DNA of 64,000 nucleotides, taken from positions 585,897-649,896 of the forward strand of contig JABAQJ010000002.1 of NCBI GenBank assembly GCA_019186945.1, read 5' to 3'. Positions 15,104 through 24,085 of this stretch are shown one piece after another. This DNA comes from Gemmatimonadaceae bacterium (lineage in GTDB: Bacteria > Gemmatimonadota > Gemmatimonadetes > Gemmatimonadales > Gemmatimonadaceae). Every line of letters starts with the position of its first letter. Position 1 is the stretch's first letter. The position numbers and the translations under genes were made by a program. The notes below the pieces were generated by a model. The model saw only the letters and a program-made list of their open reading frames with translations, ran no database searches and was not told the origin of the DNA.

Positions 15104-17173
15104 ATGACCCGATTGTTATCGGTTCTGATCTGGTCCTTGATCGCGCTCTCCGGCGCGGGCGCATTCGCTGTCCTCGCGCTGCATCGCGGCGAATCGATCA
15201 GCGCAGCGTGGCTCCTGACGGCGGCAGTGTGCACGTACCTGGTCGCATACCGGTTCTACAGTCGGATCATTGCGTCGAACATCTTTGCCCTCGACGCGAA
15301 TCGGCGAACGCCGGCTGAGCGCCTGAACGATGGACGGGACTACGTGCCGACGAATCGGTGGATCGTGTTCGGCCATCACTTCGCGGCGATTGCCGGCCCC
15401 GGTCCGCTCGTGGGCCCGACTCTCGCGGCGCAGTTCGGCTACCTCCCCGGGGCGCTGTGGATCATCGTCGGTGTTGCCCTGGGCGGAGCCGTACAGGACT
15501 GTGTGATACTCTGCGCCTCCGTCAGGCGGAACGGCAAGTCGCTTGGCCAGATGGCCAAGGAAGAAATCGGTACCGTGGCCGGTTTCACCGCGCTGGTGGC
15601 AGTGCTCGGCATCATGATCGTGCTGATCGCGGTGCTGGCGCTGATCGTGGTCAATGCCTTGGGCGAGAGTTCGTGGGGACTGGTCACGGTGGCGCTGACG
15701 ATCCCGATCGCGCTCGTCATGGGCGGCTACATGCGCTGGATTCGCCCGCATCGCGTCCTGGAGGCGACGGCGATCGGCCTGGTGCTTCTGGTCGTGGCGC
15801 TGTTCGTCGGCCGGGCGGTTTCTCAGGATCCCACGCTGGCGCCCATGTTTGCCCTGTCGCGGTCGTCGATCGCCTGGTGGATCATGGCGTATGGCTTCAT
15901 CGCCTCCGTGGTGCCGGTGTGGCTCCTGCTGGCGCCACGCGACTACCTGTCGGCGTTCGTGAAGATCGGTGTCGTCGTCGCGCTCGCAGTCGGCGTACTG
16001 CTCGTCCTCCCGCCGATGCAGATGCCCGCGCTCACCAGATTCATCGACGGAACGGGTCCGGTCTTCGCCGGCAAGCTGTTCCCATTCTGTTTCATCACTA
16101 TCGCTTGCGGAGCCATCTCCGGCTTTCACGCGCTGATCTCGTCAGGCACCACGCCAAAGCTGCTCGAACGAGAATCGGATGCGCGGTTCATCGGCTTCGG
16201 CGGCATGCTGACCGAGTCGCTGGTCGCCACCCTGGCACTGATCGCCGCCTGCGTCCTCACGCCCGGAACGTACTTCGCCATTAACGCGCCGGCGGGCATC
16301 ATCGGCACCACCGCGGAATCCGCAGCGGCCGTCATCCAGGAGTGGGGCTTCACGCTCAACCCCGAGGAGTTCAAGGAACTCACGACGCAGGTGGGCGAAA
16401 CGAAACTCCTCTCGCGGACAGGAGGAGCCCCAAGCCTCGCCGTCGGCATGGCACATCTGTTCTCCAATGTGCTCGGCGGCAGTACGACACTCGGACTATG
16501 GTATCATTTCGCGATCATGTTCGAGGCCCTGTTCATCCTGACGACACTCGACGCTGGAACGCGCGTGGGACGCTTCATGCTCCAGGATCTGCTGAAGCAT
16601 GTGTGGGATCCGCTGGGCCGAGTGTCCTGGTATCCGGCTGTCGTGATTTCCAGCGCGCTGTTCGTCGCCATGTGGGGTTACTTCCTCTACCAGGGAGTAC
16701 GGGATCCCCTGGGCGGGATCAACTCGCTGTGGCCCCTGTTCGGCATTGCCAACCAGCTACTCGCGATCGTTGCGCTCTGCGTCGGTACGACGGTCATCGT
16801 GAAGATGGGGAAGGCGCGATACATGTTCGTCACCGTGCTGCCGCTAGCCTGGCTTGCGATCGTCACGATGACGGCCGGTGTGACCAAGGTGTTCTCGGAC
16901 GACCCGAGGCTCGGCTTCCTCGCGCGCGCGCGCGCGTTCGAGTCCGCGCTGGATGCGGGCACCGTACCCAAGGGAGTCGCCTCCTCAGCCGATGCGGCAA
17001 AGTTGGTCTTCAACGACTACCTCGATGCCGCAGTGACCGTGTTCTTCCTTGTCTCCGTGCTGGTGATCCTCGCGGCCTCCGCCCGGGAGTGGTGGCTGGT
17101 GATCGGCGGAAGAAAGGCGGCGATGTCGACCGAGGTGCCTTTCGAACCCCGCGTGGCGCTTGCCGGAGACTAG
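15104..17173 (+). CDS. cstA: CstA-family transporter (peptide/pyruvate, carbon starvation protein)
   Basis: A 689-residue inner-membrane protein with about 16-18 hydrophobic segments. CstA proteins import pyruvate or peptides during carbon limitation. Family motifs are clear: FGHHFAAIAGPGPLVGPTLAAQFGYLPG, GGAVQDCVILCASVRRNGKSLGQMAKEE, ACGAISGFHALISSGTTPK and LDAGTRVGRFMLQDLL. GAGG lies about 6 bases upstream of the ATG at 15104, and longer readings upstream are not family-like. A (CG)7 dinucleotide run (16921-16934) encodes Ala-Arg repeats near the C-terminus. It is followed after 3 bases by an S9 peptidase and then by the CstA partner ybdD. Confidence 0.93.
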   Translation: MTRLLSVLIWSLIALSGAGAFAVLALHRGESISAAWLLTAAVCTYLVAYRFYSRIIASNIFALDANRRTPAERLNDGRDYVPTNRWIVFGHHFAAIAGPGPLVGPTLAAQFGYLPGALWIIVGVALGGAVQDCVILCASVRRNGKSLGQMAKEEIGTVAGFTALVAVLGIMIVLIAVLALIVVNALGESSWGLVTVALTIPIALVMGGYMRWIRPHRVLEATAIGLVLLVVALFVGRAVSQDPTLAPMFALSRSSIAWWIMAYGFIASVVPVWLLLAPRDYLSAFVKIGVVVALAVGVLLVLPPMQMPALTRFIDGTGPVFAGKLFPFCFITIACGAISGFHALISSGTTPKLLERESDARFIGFGGMLTESLVATLALIAACVLTPGTYFAINAPAGIIGTTAESAAAVIQEWGFTLNPEEFKELTTQVGETKLLSRTGGAPSLAVGMAHLFSNVLGGSTTLGLWYHFAIMFEALFILTTLDAGTRVGRFMLQDLLKHVWDPLGRVSWYPAVVISSALFVAMWGYFLYQGVRDPLGGINSLWPLFGIANQLLAIVALCVGTTVIVKMGKARYMFVTVLPLAWLAIVTMTAGVTKVFSDDPRLGFLARARAFESALDAGTVPKGVASSADAAKLVFNDYLDAAVTVFFLVSVLVILAASAREWWLVIGGRKAAMSTEVPFEPRVALAGD

Positions 17174-17176
17174 CAT

Positions 17177-19540
17177 ATGACACGATGGCTGACAGTCGCC
17201 TGCGCAGCCGCGCTCCCGTCGTTCGCGACGGCAGCCAGCGCGCAGGATGTGGGGCGGGGACGATTCGAGTTCACTATCCCGAACATTATGCGCGGCCCCG
17301 AGGTGTATGGCCGCGAACCTGCACGGATCCGGTTTACGCCAGATGGCGAGTGGATCTACTTCCAATGGCTCCCGCCGGGAACGGACTACCGGGAGACGTT
17401 GAAGCCGTATCGCGTACGGTCCCGCGAGGGTGCGCAGCCGGAACGCGTGACGACTGCTGCGATGGACAGCGTCGCCCCGCTGCTCGAGCCTGGCGACCTT
17501 TCGCCAGACCGCACGCGGAAGGTCGTCTCGGTCAACGGCGACCTGTTCCTCGTCGACATGCGCACGAGCGCGGTGCGGCAATTGACGAATACTGTCGTCG
17601 ACGAGCGAAGTCCCAACTTTTCGGCCGATGGCAGGCGAGTGTACTTCGTACGCGATGGCATGAACGCGATGGCGCTCGATCTCGATTCGCCGGCGTTCGA
17701 GCAGTTGACGGATATTCGTCCCGGGCCAGCACCGGCCGAACCGCCCAAGCAGAGTGCCCAGCGCGAGCGCATCGAGCAGCAGCAGCGCGACCTCCTCGAA
17801 GTCGTTCGCGATCGGGCTCGCACGGACTCGATCGCCAAGGCAGAACGGGACGCGCGCGCAGCACAGCGGCCACAGACGCTCTACCTGATGCCGAACGAAC
17901 GCGTGACTGCACTGAGCGCCTCGCCTAACGGCCGCTCGCTGCTTCTGACGACGTCGATCGGCGCTCAGGGTGCGCGACAGGCAAATGTGCCGACGTACGT
18001 CACGCTCAGCGGATATACGGAGGAACTGACGACGCGCACCAAGGTCGGGGACGCACAGGCGAACGGCCGCGTGGCGTTCATGGAACTCCCCAAGGGTACC
18101 GTGCGATGGCTCAAGCCCGTGCCGGACGACACGACCCGGCCGCCATCGATGGTGAGCGTCCTCGGCTGGAACGACGACGGTTCGCAGGCGCTCCTGTTCG
18201 CGGAGAGGCGCGACTTCAAGGAACGCGTCATCCAGCGGGTGGATGGATCCACCGGCGCACTAACCATGGTCGACGTATTGCGAGACTCGGCATGGGTTGG
18301 GGGCCCCTGCTATCCCTGCGGCGGCTACCTTCCTGGCGGGAACGACGTCTGGTTCGTCTCGGAAGCCGATGGCTACGCGCACCTGTACACGCTGGGATCG
18401 CAGGGTGGAACACCTCGCCAGCTAACACGCGGCAGGTATGAGATCCTCGATGCTCGGCTCTCCGACGACCGGCGCTTCTTCGAGTTGCATGCCAGCGAAG
18501 CCTCGCCTTACGAGCGGCACTTCTACCGACTGCCCGTTGCCGGCGGAGATATGAAGCGTGTGACCCGTCAGCCGGGAGGCCACCAGGTAGTCGTCTCTCC
18601 TGACGGTTCGAGAATCGCCGACGTCTTCTCCACCGCCAATCGCCCACCCGAACTGTTCGTGGGCTCGCTCGCATCCGACGGACGCATGTCGCAGCTGACG
18701 GCTTCACCGACGGCCGAGTGGCTCGGCTTTCCGTGGATCGTTCCCTCGATCGTCACAATTCCCGCCTCGGATGGCGTTCAGGTACCGGCGCGCATCTACC
18801 GCCCGGCCGACATGAGGGCAAGGCCGAATGGTGCCGCGGTCATCTTCGTGCACGGCGCCGGCTACATGCATAACGTGCACAACTACTGGTCGAGCTATTC
18901 CCGCGAGTACATGTTCAACCAGTATCTCGCATCCAGGGGCTACGTCGTCCTCGACGTCGACTATCGTGCCTCCGCAGGCTATGGTCGCGACTGGCGAACG
19001 GCGATCTATCGCTGGATGGGCGGGCGCGACCTGGCCGACGAAGTCGACGCGTCCCGATGGCTGACGAAAACGTACGGCATCCCCCCGGAAAGGATCGGCA
19101 TGTACGGCGGCAGCTACGGCGGCTTCATGACGCTGATGGCGCTCTTCACGGCACCGCGAAGCTTCGGCGCCGGAGCCGCCTTGCGCTCCGTCACCGACTG
19201 GTCGCACTACAACAACGGCTACACCGGCAGAATCCTCAACCTGCCACAGGACGATACGCTCGCCTACCGGCGGTCGAGCCCCATCTACTTCGCGGAAGGT
19301 CTCGAAGATCCGCTCCTGATGGCGCACGGCATGGTGGATACCAACGTGCACTACCAGGATATCGTGCGCCTGACGCAACGCCTCGTCGAACTGGGAAAGA
19401 CACGGTGGGAGCTGGCAACGTATCCTGTCGAAGACCATGGGTTCGTGCGTCCCACGTCATGGACCGACGAGTATCGACGGATCTTCGAGCTGTTCGAGGT
19501 GCATCTGGCCGGACGGCGGGTCGCGGGAAGCACACGATGA
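17177..19540 (+). CDS. Exported prolyl-oligopeptidase-family (S9) serine peptidase
   Basis: A 787-residue peptidase with a signal peptide (cleavage probable after ATAASAQ). An N-terminal beta-propeller region holds TolB-like repeats (RFTPDGEWIYFQW, SPNFSADGRRVYFVRDG). The alpha/beta-hydrolase domain follows from about residue 540. The catalytic triad is visible: Ser in GGSYGGF, Asp in HGMVDTNVHYQD, His in VEDHGFV. Such dipeptidyl-peptidase-like enzymes trim oligopeptides in the periplasm. A charged coiled-coil insertion rich in Gln/Arg (AQRERIEQQQRDLLEVVRDRA, split here across the propeller) is present near residues 195-230. It sits 3 bases behind cstA and overlaps ybdD by 4 bases, so peptide cleavage and uptake are probably coupled. 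Confidence 0.9.
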   Translation: MTRWLTVACAAALPSFATAASAQDVGRGRFEFTIPNIMRGPEVYGREPARIRFTPDGEWIYFQWLPPGTDYRETLKPYRVRSREGAQPERVTTAAMDSVAPLLEPGDLSPDRTRKVVSVNGDLFLVDMRTSAVRQLTNTVVDERSPNFSADGRRVYFVRDGMNAMALDLDSPAFEQLTDIRPGPAPAEPPKQSAQRERIEQQQRDLLEVVRDRARTDSIAKAERDARAAQRPQTLYLMPNERVTALSASPNGRSLLLTTSIGAQGARQANVPTYVTLSGYTEELTTRTKVGDAQANGRVAFMELPKGTVRWLKPVPDDTTRPPSMVSVLGWNDDGSQALLFAERRDFKERVIQRVDGSTGALTMVDVLRDSAWVGGPCYPCGGYLPGGNDVWFVSEADGYAHLYTLGSQGGTPRQLTRGRYEILDARLSDDRRFFELHASEASPYERHFYRLPVAGGDMKRVTRQPGGHQVVVSPDGSRIADVFSTANRPPELFVGSLASDGRMSQLTASPTAEWLGFPWIVPSIVTIPASDGVQVPARIYRPADMRARPNGAAVIFVHGAGYMHNVHNYWSSYSREYMFNQYLASRGYVVLDVDYRASAGYGRDWRTAIYRWMGGRDLADEVDASRWLTKTYGIPPERIGMYGGSYGGFMTLMALFTAPRSFGAGAALRSVTDWSHYNNGYTGRILNLPQDDTLAYRRSSPIYFAEGLEDPLLMAHGMVDTNVHYQDIVRLTQRLVELGKTRWELATYPVEDHGFVRPTSWTDEYRRIFELFEVHLAGRRVAGSTR

Positions 19541-19737
19541 CAGCGCCGGTAACGCTCGCGACGCGACTGCGACAGGCAGCGCGCGCGATCCGGCGCATCA
19601 TCGGCGCGCCGGACTATGACGGGTACCTCGCGCACCGCATGCAACACCACCCGGAGTGCCGAAAGCTCACGGAACGCGAGTTCACTCGGCAGCGCCTCGA
19701 CGATCGCTACTCACGCCCCGGCTCCCGATGCTGCTGA
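19537..19737 (+). CDS. ybdD: YbdD/YjiX family (DUF466) small CstA-associated protein
   Basis: A 66-residue protein whose ATG overlaps the peptidase stop by 4 bases. The family core is obvious: GAPDYDGYLAHRMQHHPE, then LTEREFTRQRLDDRY and the closing RCC. In other bacteria this small protein is encoded directly behind cstA and is needed for, or modulates, transport. Here the peptidase has been placed between the two. Being short, it is easily missed, but reading frame, motif and overlap make it convincing. Confidence 0.88.
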   Translation: MTAPVTLATRLRQAARAIRRIIGAPDYDGYLAHRMQHHPECRKLTEREFTRQRLDDRYSRPGSRCC

Positions 19738-19819
19738 CTCGATGGCAACGCCCGTCGCTTACGGTCGACCTCGAGGTTGTATTTGTCGTAGCGGATCCCT
19801 TCGGCCGCCAAATCCAACC

Positions 19820-20302
19820 TCAACCCGGGCCGGGAGGATCGGCATGCGTGCACCCTTCGCTCCGTCTCGAGTCGGCGAGCTGGGTGATCTTCCACGCCGT
19901 ACCCACTTTCACGAGCATCACCGCGTCAACGCCGCAGTGGCTGAACGCTCCGTTTCGATGAAACGTGTAGTAGGTCCAGACCTGCGCTATCGTACCGTCG
20001 ATCCTGACCTCGGGCTCGTACATGCGCTCGTGCCACACGTCGCCAGCCGGCGCGCGCATCACAGCCGCCCCGAACTCGGCGGGCGAAGTGAGGCTGACGG
20101 TGGACGAACCCCCACGCACCGTGACGCCAACAAGTCGCGCACTCGTGTCGAACGCCTGCATCAGCAGGGCAGTATCACGCGTGCGCATCGCATCGAAGAT
20201 CTTCTGGACAGTCGCCAGAACCTGCGTGCGCTCCGTCTCCTGGGCACCGATCGCCGGGGCCAGGAGGGTCAGCAGGACGGCACAGGCGGGGAGTCGTCGC
20301 AT
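19820..20302 (-). CDS. Exported NTF2-like/SnoaL-fold protein
   Basis: A 160-residue protein; the ATG at 20302 puts MRR in front of a signal sequence ending AIGAQ. The mature domain (residues ~25-150) has the NTF2-like pattern: a first helix VLATVQKIFDAMRTRDTALLM, a turn with LVGVT, then strands with VRIDGTIAQVWTYYTFHRNG and VGTAWKITQLADSRR. Proteins of this fold bind small hydrophobic ligands or act as isomerases, and exported forms are common and uncharacterised. Convergent with ybdD across about 80 bases with no clear terminator. Function unknown. Confidence 0.72.
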   Translation of the reverse strand: MRRLPACAVLLTLLAPAIGAQETERTQVLATVQKIFDAMRTRDTALLMQAFDTSARLVGVTVRGGSSTVSLTSPAEFGAAVMRAPAGDVWHERMYEPEVRIDGTIAQVWTYYTFHRNGAFSHCGVDAVMLVKVGTAWKITQLADSRRSEGCTHADPPGPG

Positions 20303-20452
20303 GACCGCGAATCTATTCGGATCGAACAAGCGCGGGAGAGGTACCGGCGCAGCCTTTGCCCTTGCCCCACCAAGCACGGTTCGTCAGCGTAGGCGCATGA
20401 CGAGTCGAGCCAGACGATTTCGCGCGATGGGGACGTGCCCGATCGCCTGACA

Positions 20453-22771
20453 ATGGTGGCACGGACGCGTACGCATCCGCTCCGTACAGTCCTGGCCGTC
20501 GCCGTCGCCGTCGCCGCCTGCCGTCAGCCGCACCGGCAGCCGCCAAGAAGCCAGTCCGCCGAGTTCATCGGATCGGCACGTTGCGCGTCGTGTCACTCCC
20601 GGGAGTTCGACGCCTGGAAGGGCTCCCAGCATGCCCGTGCGATGCAGGCCGCAAGCGCGTCGTCGGTGCTCGGTCGCTTCGACAGCACGCGGTTCACCCA
20701 CGACGGACTCGTGTCGACCTTCTTCCGGCACGACGATCGCTACTTCGTGAACACTGAGGGCCCCGACGGGCGCCTCCGTGACTTCGAGATCGGATACACG
20801 TTCGGCGTTTCCCCATTGCAGCAGTACCTCGTCATGATGCCTCGCGGCCGGTTGCAACCGCTTTCGATCGCCTGGGATTCGCGACCGGCCGCGCAGGGCG
20901 GCCAGCGGTGGTTCTCGCTCGAGACGCCACCGCGCTCAGCGCCCGGCGATGAACTGCACTGGACAGGACGAGGGTTCAACTGGAACTACATGTGCGCCGA
21001 TTGCCACTCGACCGGCGTCCGCAAGCGCTACGAGGCCGCCGCTGACTCCTTCAACACCACTTTCGCCGAAATCGAAGTCTCTTGCGAGGCTTGTCATGGA
21101 CCCGGGTCAGCGCATGAGACATGGGGGAAGCGGCCCTCGTGGGCCCGTCGCTGGTTCTGGCGCGGCAACGGCCTGACCAATTCCCTGCAGGAGCGGAGCG
21201 GAATCTCCTGGTCTGTCGATTCGACCACAGGAAACGCGCAGCGGAGCAGCCCACGCACTAGCGACCACGAGGTCGGAACGTGCGCCCAATGCCACGCCCG
21301 ACGCGAGCACATCGCCGATGGATACACCGCGGGCGCGCCGCTGCTCGATTACTACGACCCCTTTCCTCTGCTCGCCGGCATCTACTATCCCGACGGACAA
21401 CAGAAGGAGGAGGCCTACAACTACGCCTCATTCCTCCAGAGCCGGATGTTCGCGTTCGGCGTGACGTGCGCCGATTGCCACGAGCCGCATACGCAGAAGC
21501 TGCGCTTCCCGGGAAATCTGGTGTGTTCGCAATGCCATCGGCCCGCCAAGTACGCGGCCCCTGCTCATCACGGCCATGCCGCCGACAGCCCGGGTGCTTC
21601 CTGCGTCGCGTGCCACATGCCGCCGACGTCCTACATGGAGATCGACCCGCGTCACGATCACAGTCTGCGAGTCCCGCGACCGGATCGAACGGCAACACTC
21701 GGCGTTCCGAACCCGTGTGTACACTGCCACGCCAATCGTTCGGCGTCGTGGGCAGCCCGGCAGATTCAGTCATGGTCCCGAAGAGCGCCAAGCGGCTTCC
21801 AGCACTTCGCGGAGACGTTCGCCGCGGCGGACCGCGGCGAACTGACTGCCGCCGAATCACTTACGAAGATCGCTGACGACCGAAGCCAACCGGATATCGT
21901 CCGCGCATCCGCGCTGGCGAGGCTCCGGGCATACCCCGGAACCGCGTCCCTGCAATCGGCAGCGTCAGGCGCGCGTGACTCCAGTGCGCTGGTGCGCCGC
22001 TGGGCGCTCGAAGCCCTTCGGGCATTCGAGCCGGAAGAACGCTTCGCTATCGCCAGTCCTCTCCTGAAGGACCCCCGCCGCGCGGTTCGTCAGGTGGCGG
22101 CCTCCCTGCTCCCAGCCGTTGGCGACTCCCTCGGAACGCCCGAAGACCGGCGCGCGTTCGACGCCGCGGCCGCCGAGTTCGTCGCCAGCCAGCGCTACAA
22201 CGCGGATCGGGCGGAAAACCGCGTGGCACTCGGCACGTTTTATGTCCAGCGTGGATTCCTCGACTCGGCCGAGGCAGAGTATCGCACCGCGGTAAATCAG
22301 TGGCCGCAATTTGTCGATGCGTATACGAACCTGGCTGGCATATTGAGCTTGCGAAATAACGAATCGGAGGCCGCACGCACGCTTCGCGATGCGCTCCGTA
22401 AGCTCCCCGATGAGCCACAATTGCATCACGCGCTCGGACTATCGCTGGCGCGCGCCGGCCAGCTTCCAGCAGCGACGAGGGAACTCGGCGAGGCAAATCG
22501 ACTTGCCGCCGGCAGCCCCGAATTCGCGTATCCGTACGCCGTCGTCCTGCACGGAACCGGTCATCCTCGTGAGGCCATCGCCGTGCTGGAGATCGCGCGA
22601 AAGAATTTCCCGGCCAGCCGTGACGTGCTGTACGCCCTGAGCACTTTCTCGCGAGACGCCGGGAACGCGGCGAATGCCCTGCGTTATGCGACGGAACTCG
22701 TGCGTGCTTTCCCGCACGATCCAGATGCGTCGGCCCTGGTGCGTTCGTTACAGCCGACGGTCCGTCGCTAG
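20453..22771 (+). CDS. Octaheme c-type cytochrome lipoprotein with HEAT-like and TPR repeats
   Basis: A ~772-residue periplasmic protein. The N-terminus VLAVAVAVAACRQ is a lipoprotein signal. Eight CxxCH heme sites occur between residues ~45 and ~435: CASCH, CADCH, CEACH (followed by GPG), CAQCH, CADCH (followed by EPH), CSQCH, CVACH and CVHCH. After the cytochrome part come HEAT-like helical repeats (residues ~480-560) and then TPR units (GTFYVQRGFLDSAEAEYRTA, HALGLSLARAGQLPAATREL). The heme part resembles DmsE/NrfA-neighbourhood multiheme proteins and the tetraheme cytochrome c554 family. It probably moves electrons while the repeats dock a partner. GTG at 20435 is an alternative start. Confidence 0.85.
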   Translation: MVARTRTHPLRTVLAVAVAVAACRQPHRQPPRSQSAEFIGSARCASCHSREFDAWKGSQHARAMQAASASSVLGRFDSTRFTHDGLVSTFFRHDDRYFVNTEGPDGRLRDFEIGYTFGVSPLQQYLVMMPRGRLQPLSIAWDSRPAAQGGQRWFSLETPPRSAPGDELHWTGRGFNWNYMCADCHSTGVRKRYEAAADSFNTTFAEIEVSCEACHGPGSAHETWGKRPSWARRWFWRGNGLTNSLQERSGISWSVDSTTGNAQRSSPRTSDHEVGTCAQCHARREHIADGYTAGAPLLDYYDPFPLLAGIYYPDGQQKEEAYNYASFLQSRMFAFGVTCADCHEPHTQKLRFPGNLVCSQCHRPAKYAAPAHHGHAADSPGASCVACHMPPTSYMEIDPRHDHSLRVPRPDRTATLGVPNPCVHCHANRSASWAARQIQSWSRRAPSGFQHFAETFAAADRGELTAAESLTKIADDRSQPDIVRASALARLRAYPGTASLQSAASGARDSSALVRRWALEALRAFEPEERFAIASPLLKDPRRAVRQVAASLLPAVGDSLGTPEDRRAFDAAAAEFVASQRYNADRAENRVALGTFYVQRGFLDSAEAEYRTAVNQWPQFVDAYTNLAGILSLRNNESEAARTLRDALRKLPDEPQLHHALGLSLARAGQLPAATRELGEANRLAAGSPEFAYPYAVVLHGTGHPREAIAVLEIARKNFPASRDVLYALSTFSRDAGNAANALRYATELVRAFPHDPDASALVRSLQPTVRR

Positions 22772-22832
22772 CGCACGAGCGCGTCCGACTGGCGCGCTGC
22801 GTGCGGTCCCGTTGCAGTCCGGCTTTTCACGA

Positions 22833-24014
22833 TCAGGAGCGCTGTGCAGAGGGCAATCGCAACCGCATCAGGGCCAGCGCGGCAAGGAGAGACAGGGCTG
22901 CGCCCAGATTGAACGCCGCCGCCGGCCCGCGCCATTCCCACATGACGCCGAAGACCGCAGATGCCGGAAGCGCTCCCAACCCCACAATAAGGTGGTACCA
23001 GCCGAATGCCGCTCCATGTTCGCTGGTGCCGGCAAGGTCTGCAACGAGCGCCTTCTCGACCCCCTCTGTGAGGCCGAAATAGATGCCATAAGCCGCGAAC
23101 AGCGCCCATACCTGCCACGCCGACGAGACGTGGCCAAATCCCCAGTAGACTGCCGCGTAGACGATCCACCCACCGACGATCAAAGGTCGGCGACCAACCG
23201 CGTCCGACAGGATTCCGGCGGGAGTGGACGCGAGCGACTTCATGGCGCTGAGCATCGCCCAAAGCACCGGCAGCAGGACAACGGGCACGCCAGCATCGCT
23301 GGCACGCAGCAACAGGAACGCATCCGTGGAATTGCCTAACGTGAATAGGAGGACGATCGTCAGGTACTTCCCGAGGGTTCCTTCGAACCGCTGCGGCGGG
23401 TTCAGGCGCGGTTCGGCGGACGTCGTCGACGCGATCGCTGGCCCACCGGTACGCGGTTCGCGGACGCCGGCGATCAGCACGAGCATGGCGAGCGCCGCCG
23501 GCACCGCCGCCAGCAGGAACACCGCGCGGATCGATAACCCGGCCACTTGCATGAGGGCGAGGGCGACCAGAGGACCGACTACAGCTCCAAGGTGGTCGGC
23601 TGCCCGATGGAACCCGAACGCACGCCCCCGCATTCCGGGCGGAACCGCGTCTGCGATCAGTGCGTCGCGCGGCGCGCTCCGCAGTCCCTTGCCCGTCCGG
23701 TCCGCCAGCCTCAACACGACCACTTGCGCGACACTGGTGGCCAACCCAACGAGCGGACGCGCCGCCGAGGCCAGCAGATACCCGACCACTACCGGAGGCT
23801 TCCGGCGCTGGTGACGATCCGACCACCAGCCGCTCATGAGCTTGAGCACGCTGGAAAGGCTCTCGGCGGCCCCTTCGATCGCCCCGATCGCGAACATCGT
23901 CGCGCCAATCTCGAGATGCAGAAATGCGGGGAGTAGCGGGTAGATCATTTCCGTCGAGACGTCCGTGAGGAGCGAGACGAGGGCGAGCGCCACGACGGTC
24001 CGCGGAAGTTTCAC
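22833..24014 (-). CDS. MFS transporter
   Basis: A 393-residue major facilitator with about 12 membrane segments. The conserved loop 2-3 signature is present as GWWSDRHQRRKPPVVVGY. A second characteristic stretch, LADRTGKGLRSAPRDALIADAVPP, places it in a widespread bacterial MFS subgroup (DRTGKGxRxxPRDA) of uncertain substrate. It starts at ATG 24014 and diverges from the M20 peptidase gene across 71 bases, which must hold both promoters. Substrate is unknown; export of a small compound is a guess. It contains a CCTAACG heptamer at 23335 that specifies a TTA codon. Confidence 0.85.
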   Translation of the reverse strand: MKLPRTVVALALVSLLTDVSTEMIYPLLPAFLHLEIGATMFAIGAIEGAAESLSSVLKLMSGWWSDRHQRRKPPVVVGYLLASAARPLVGLATSVAQVVVLRLADRTGKGLRSAPRDALIADAVPPGMRGRAFGFHRAADHLGAVVGPLVALALMQVAGLSIRAVFLLAAVPAALAMLVLIAGVREPRTGGPAIASTTSAEPRLNPPQRFEGTLGKYLTIVLLFTLGNSTDAFLLLRASDAGVPVVLLPVLWAMLSAMKSLASTPAGILSDAVGRRPLIVGGWIVYAAVYWGFGHVSSAWQVWALFAAYGIYFGLTEGVEKALVADLAGTSEHGAAFGWYHLIVGLGALPASAVFGVMWEWRGPAAAFNLGAALSLLAALALMRLRLPSAQRS

Positions 24015-24085
24015 GACCTCAAGCTAGCTAGTCTGGCAACCGCACGACGCTTGCGCCCGGATGTCGTCTCGCCACAATTCGTGTC

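Noticed and set aside
15116-16129. 337-codon minus-strand frame opposite cstA
   Set aside because: The product is an Arg/His/Gln/Asp-rich string with no fold signature and lies entirely within a secure transporter gene.
16921-16934. (CG)7 dinucleotide run in cstA as a regulatory or Z-DNA element
   Set aside because: It encodes Ala-Arg in frame and fits the local composition; nothing else supports a role.
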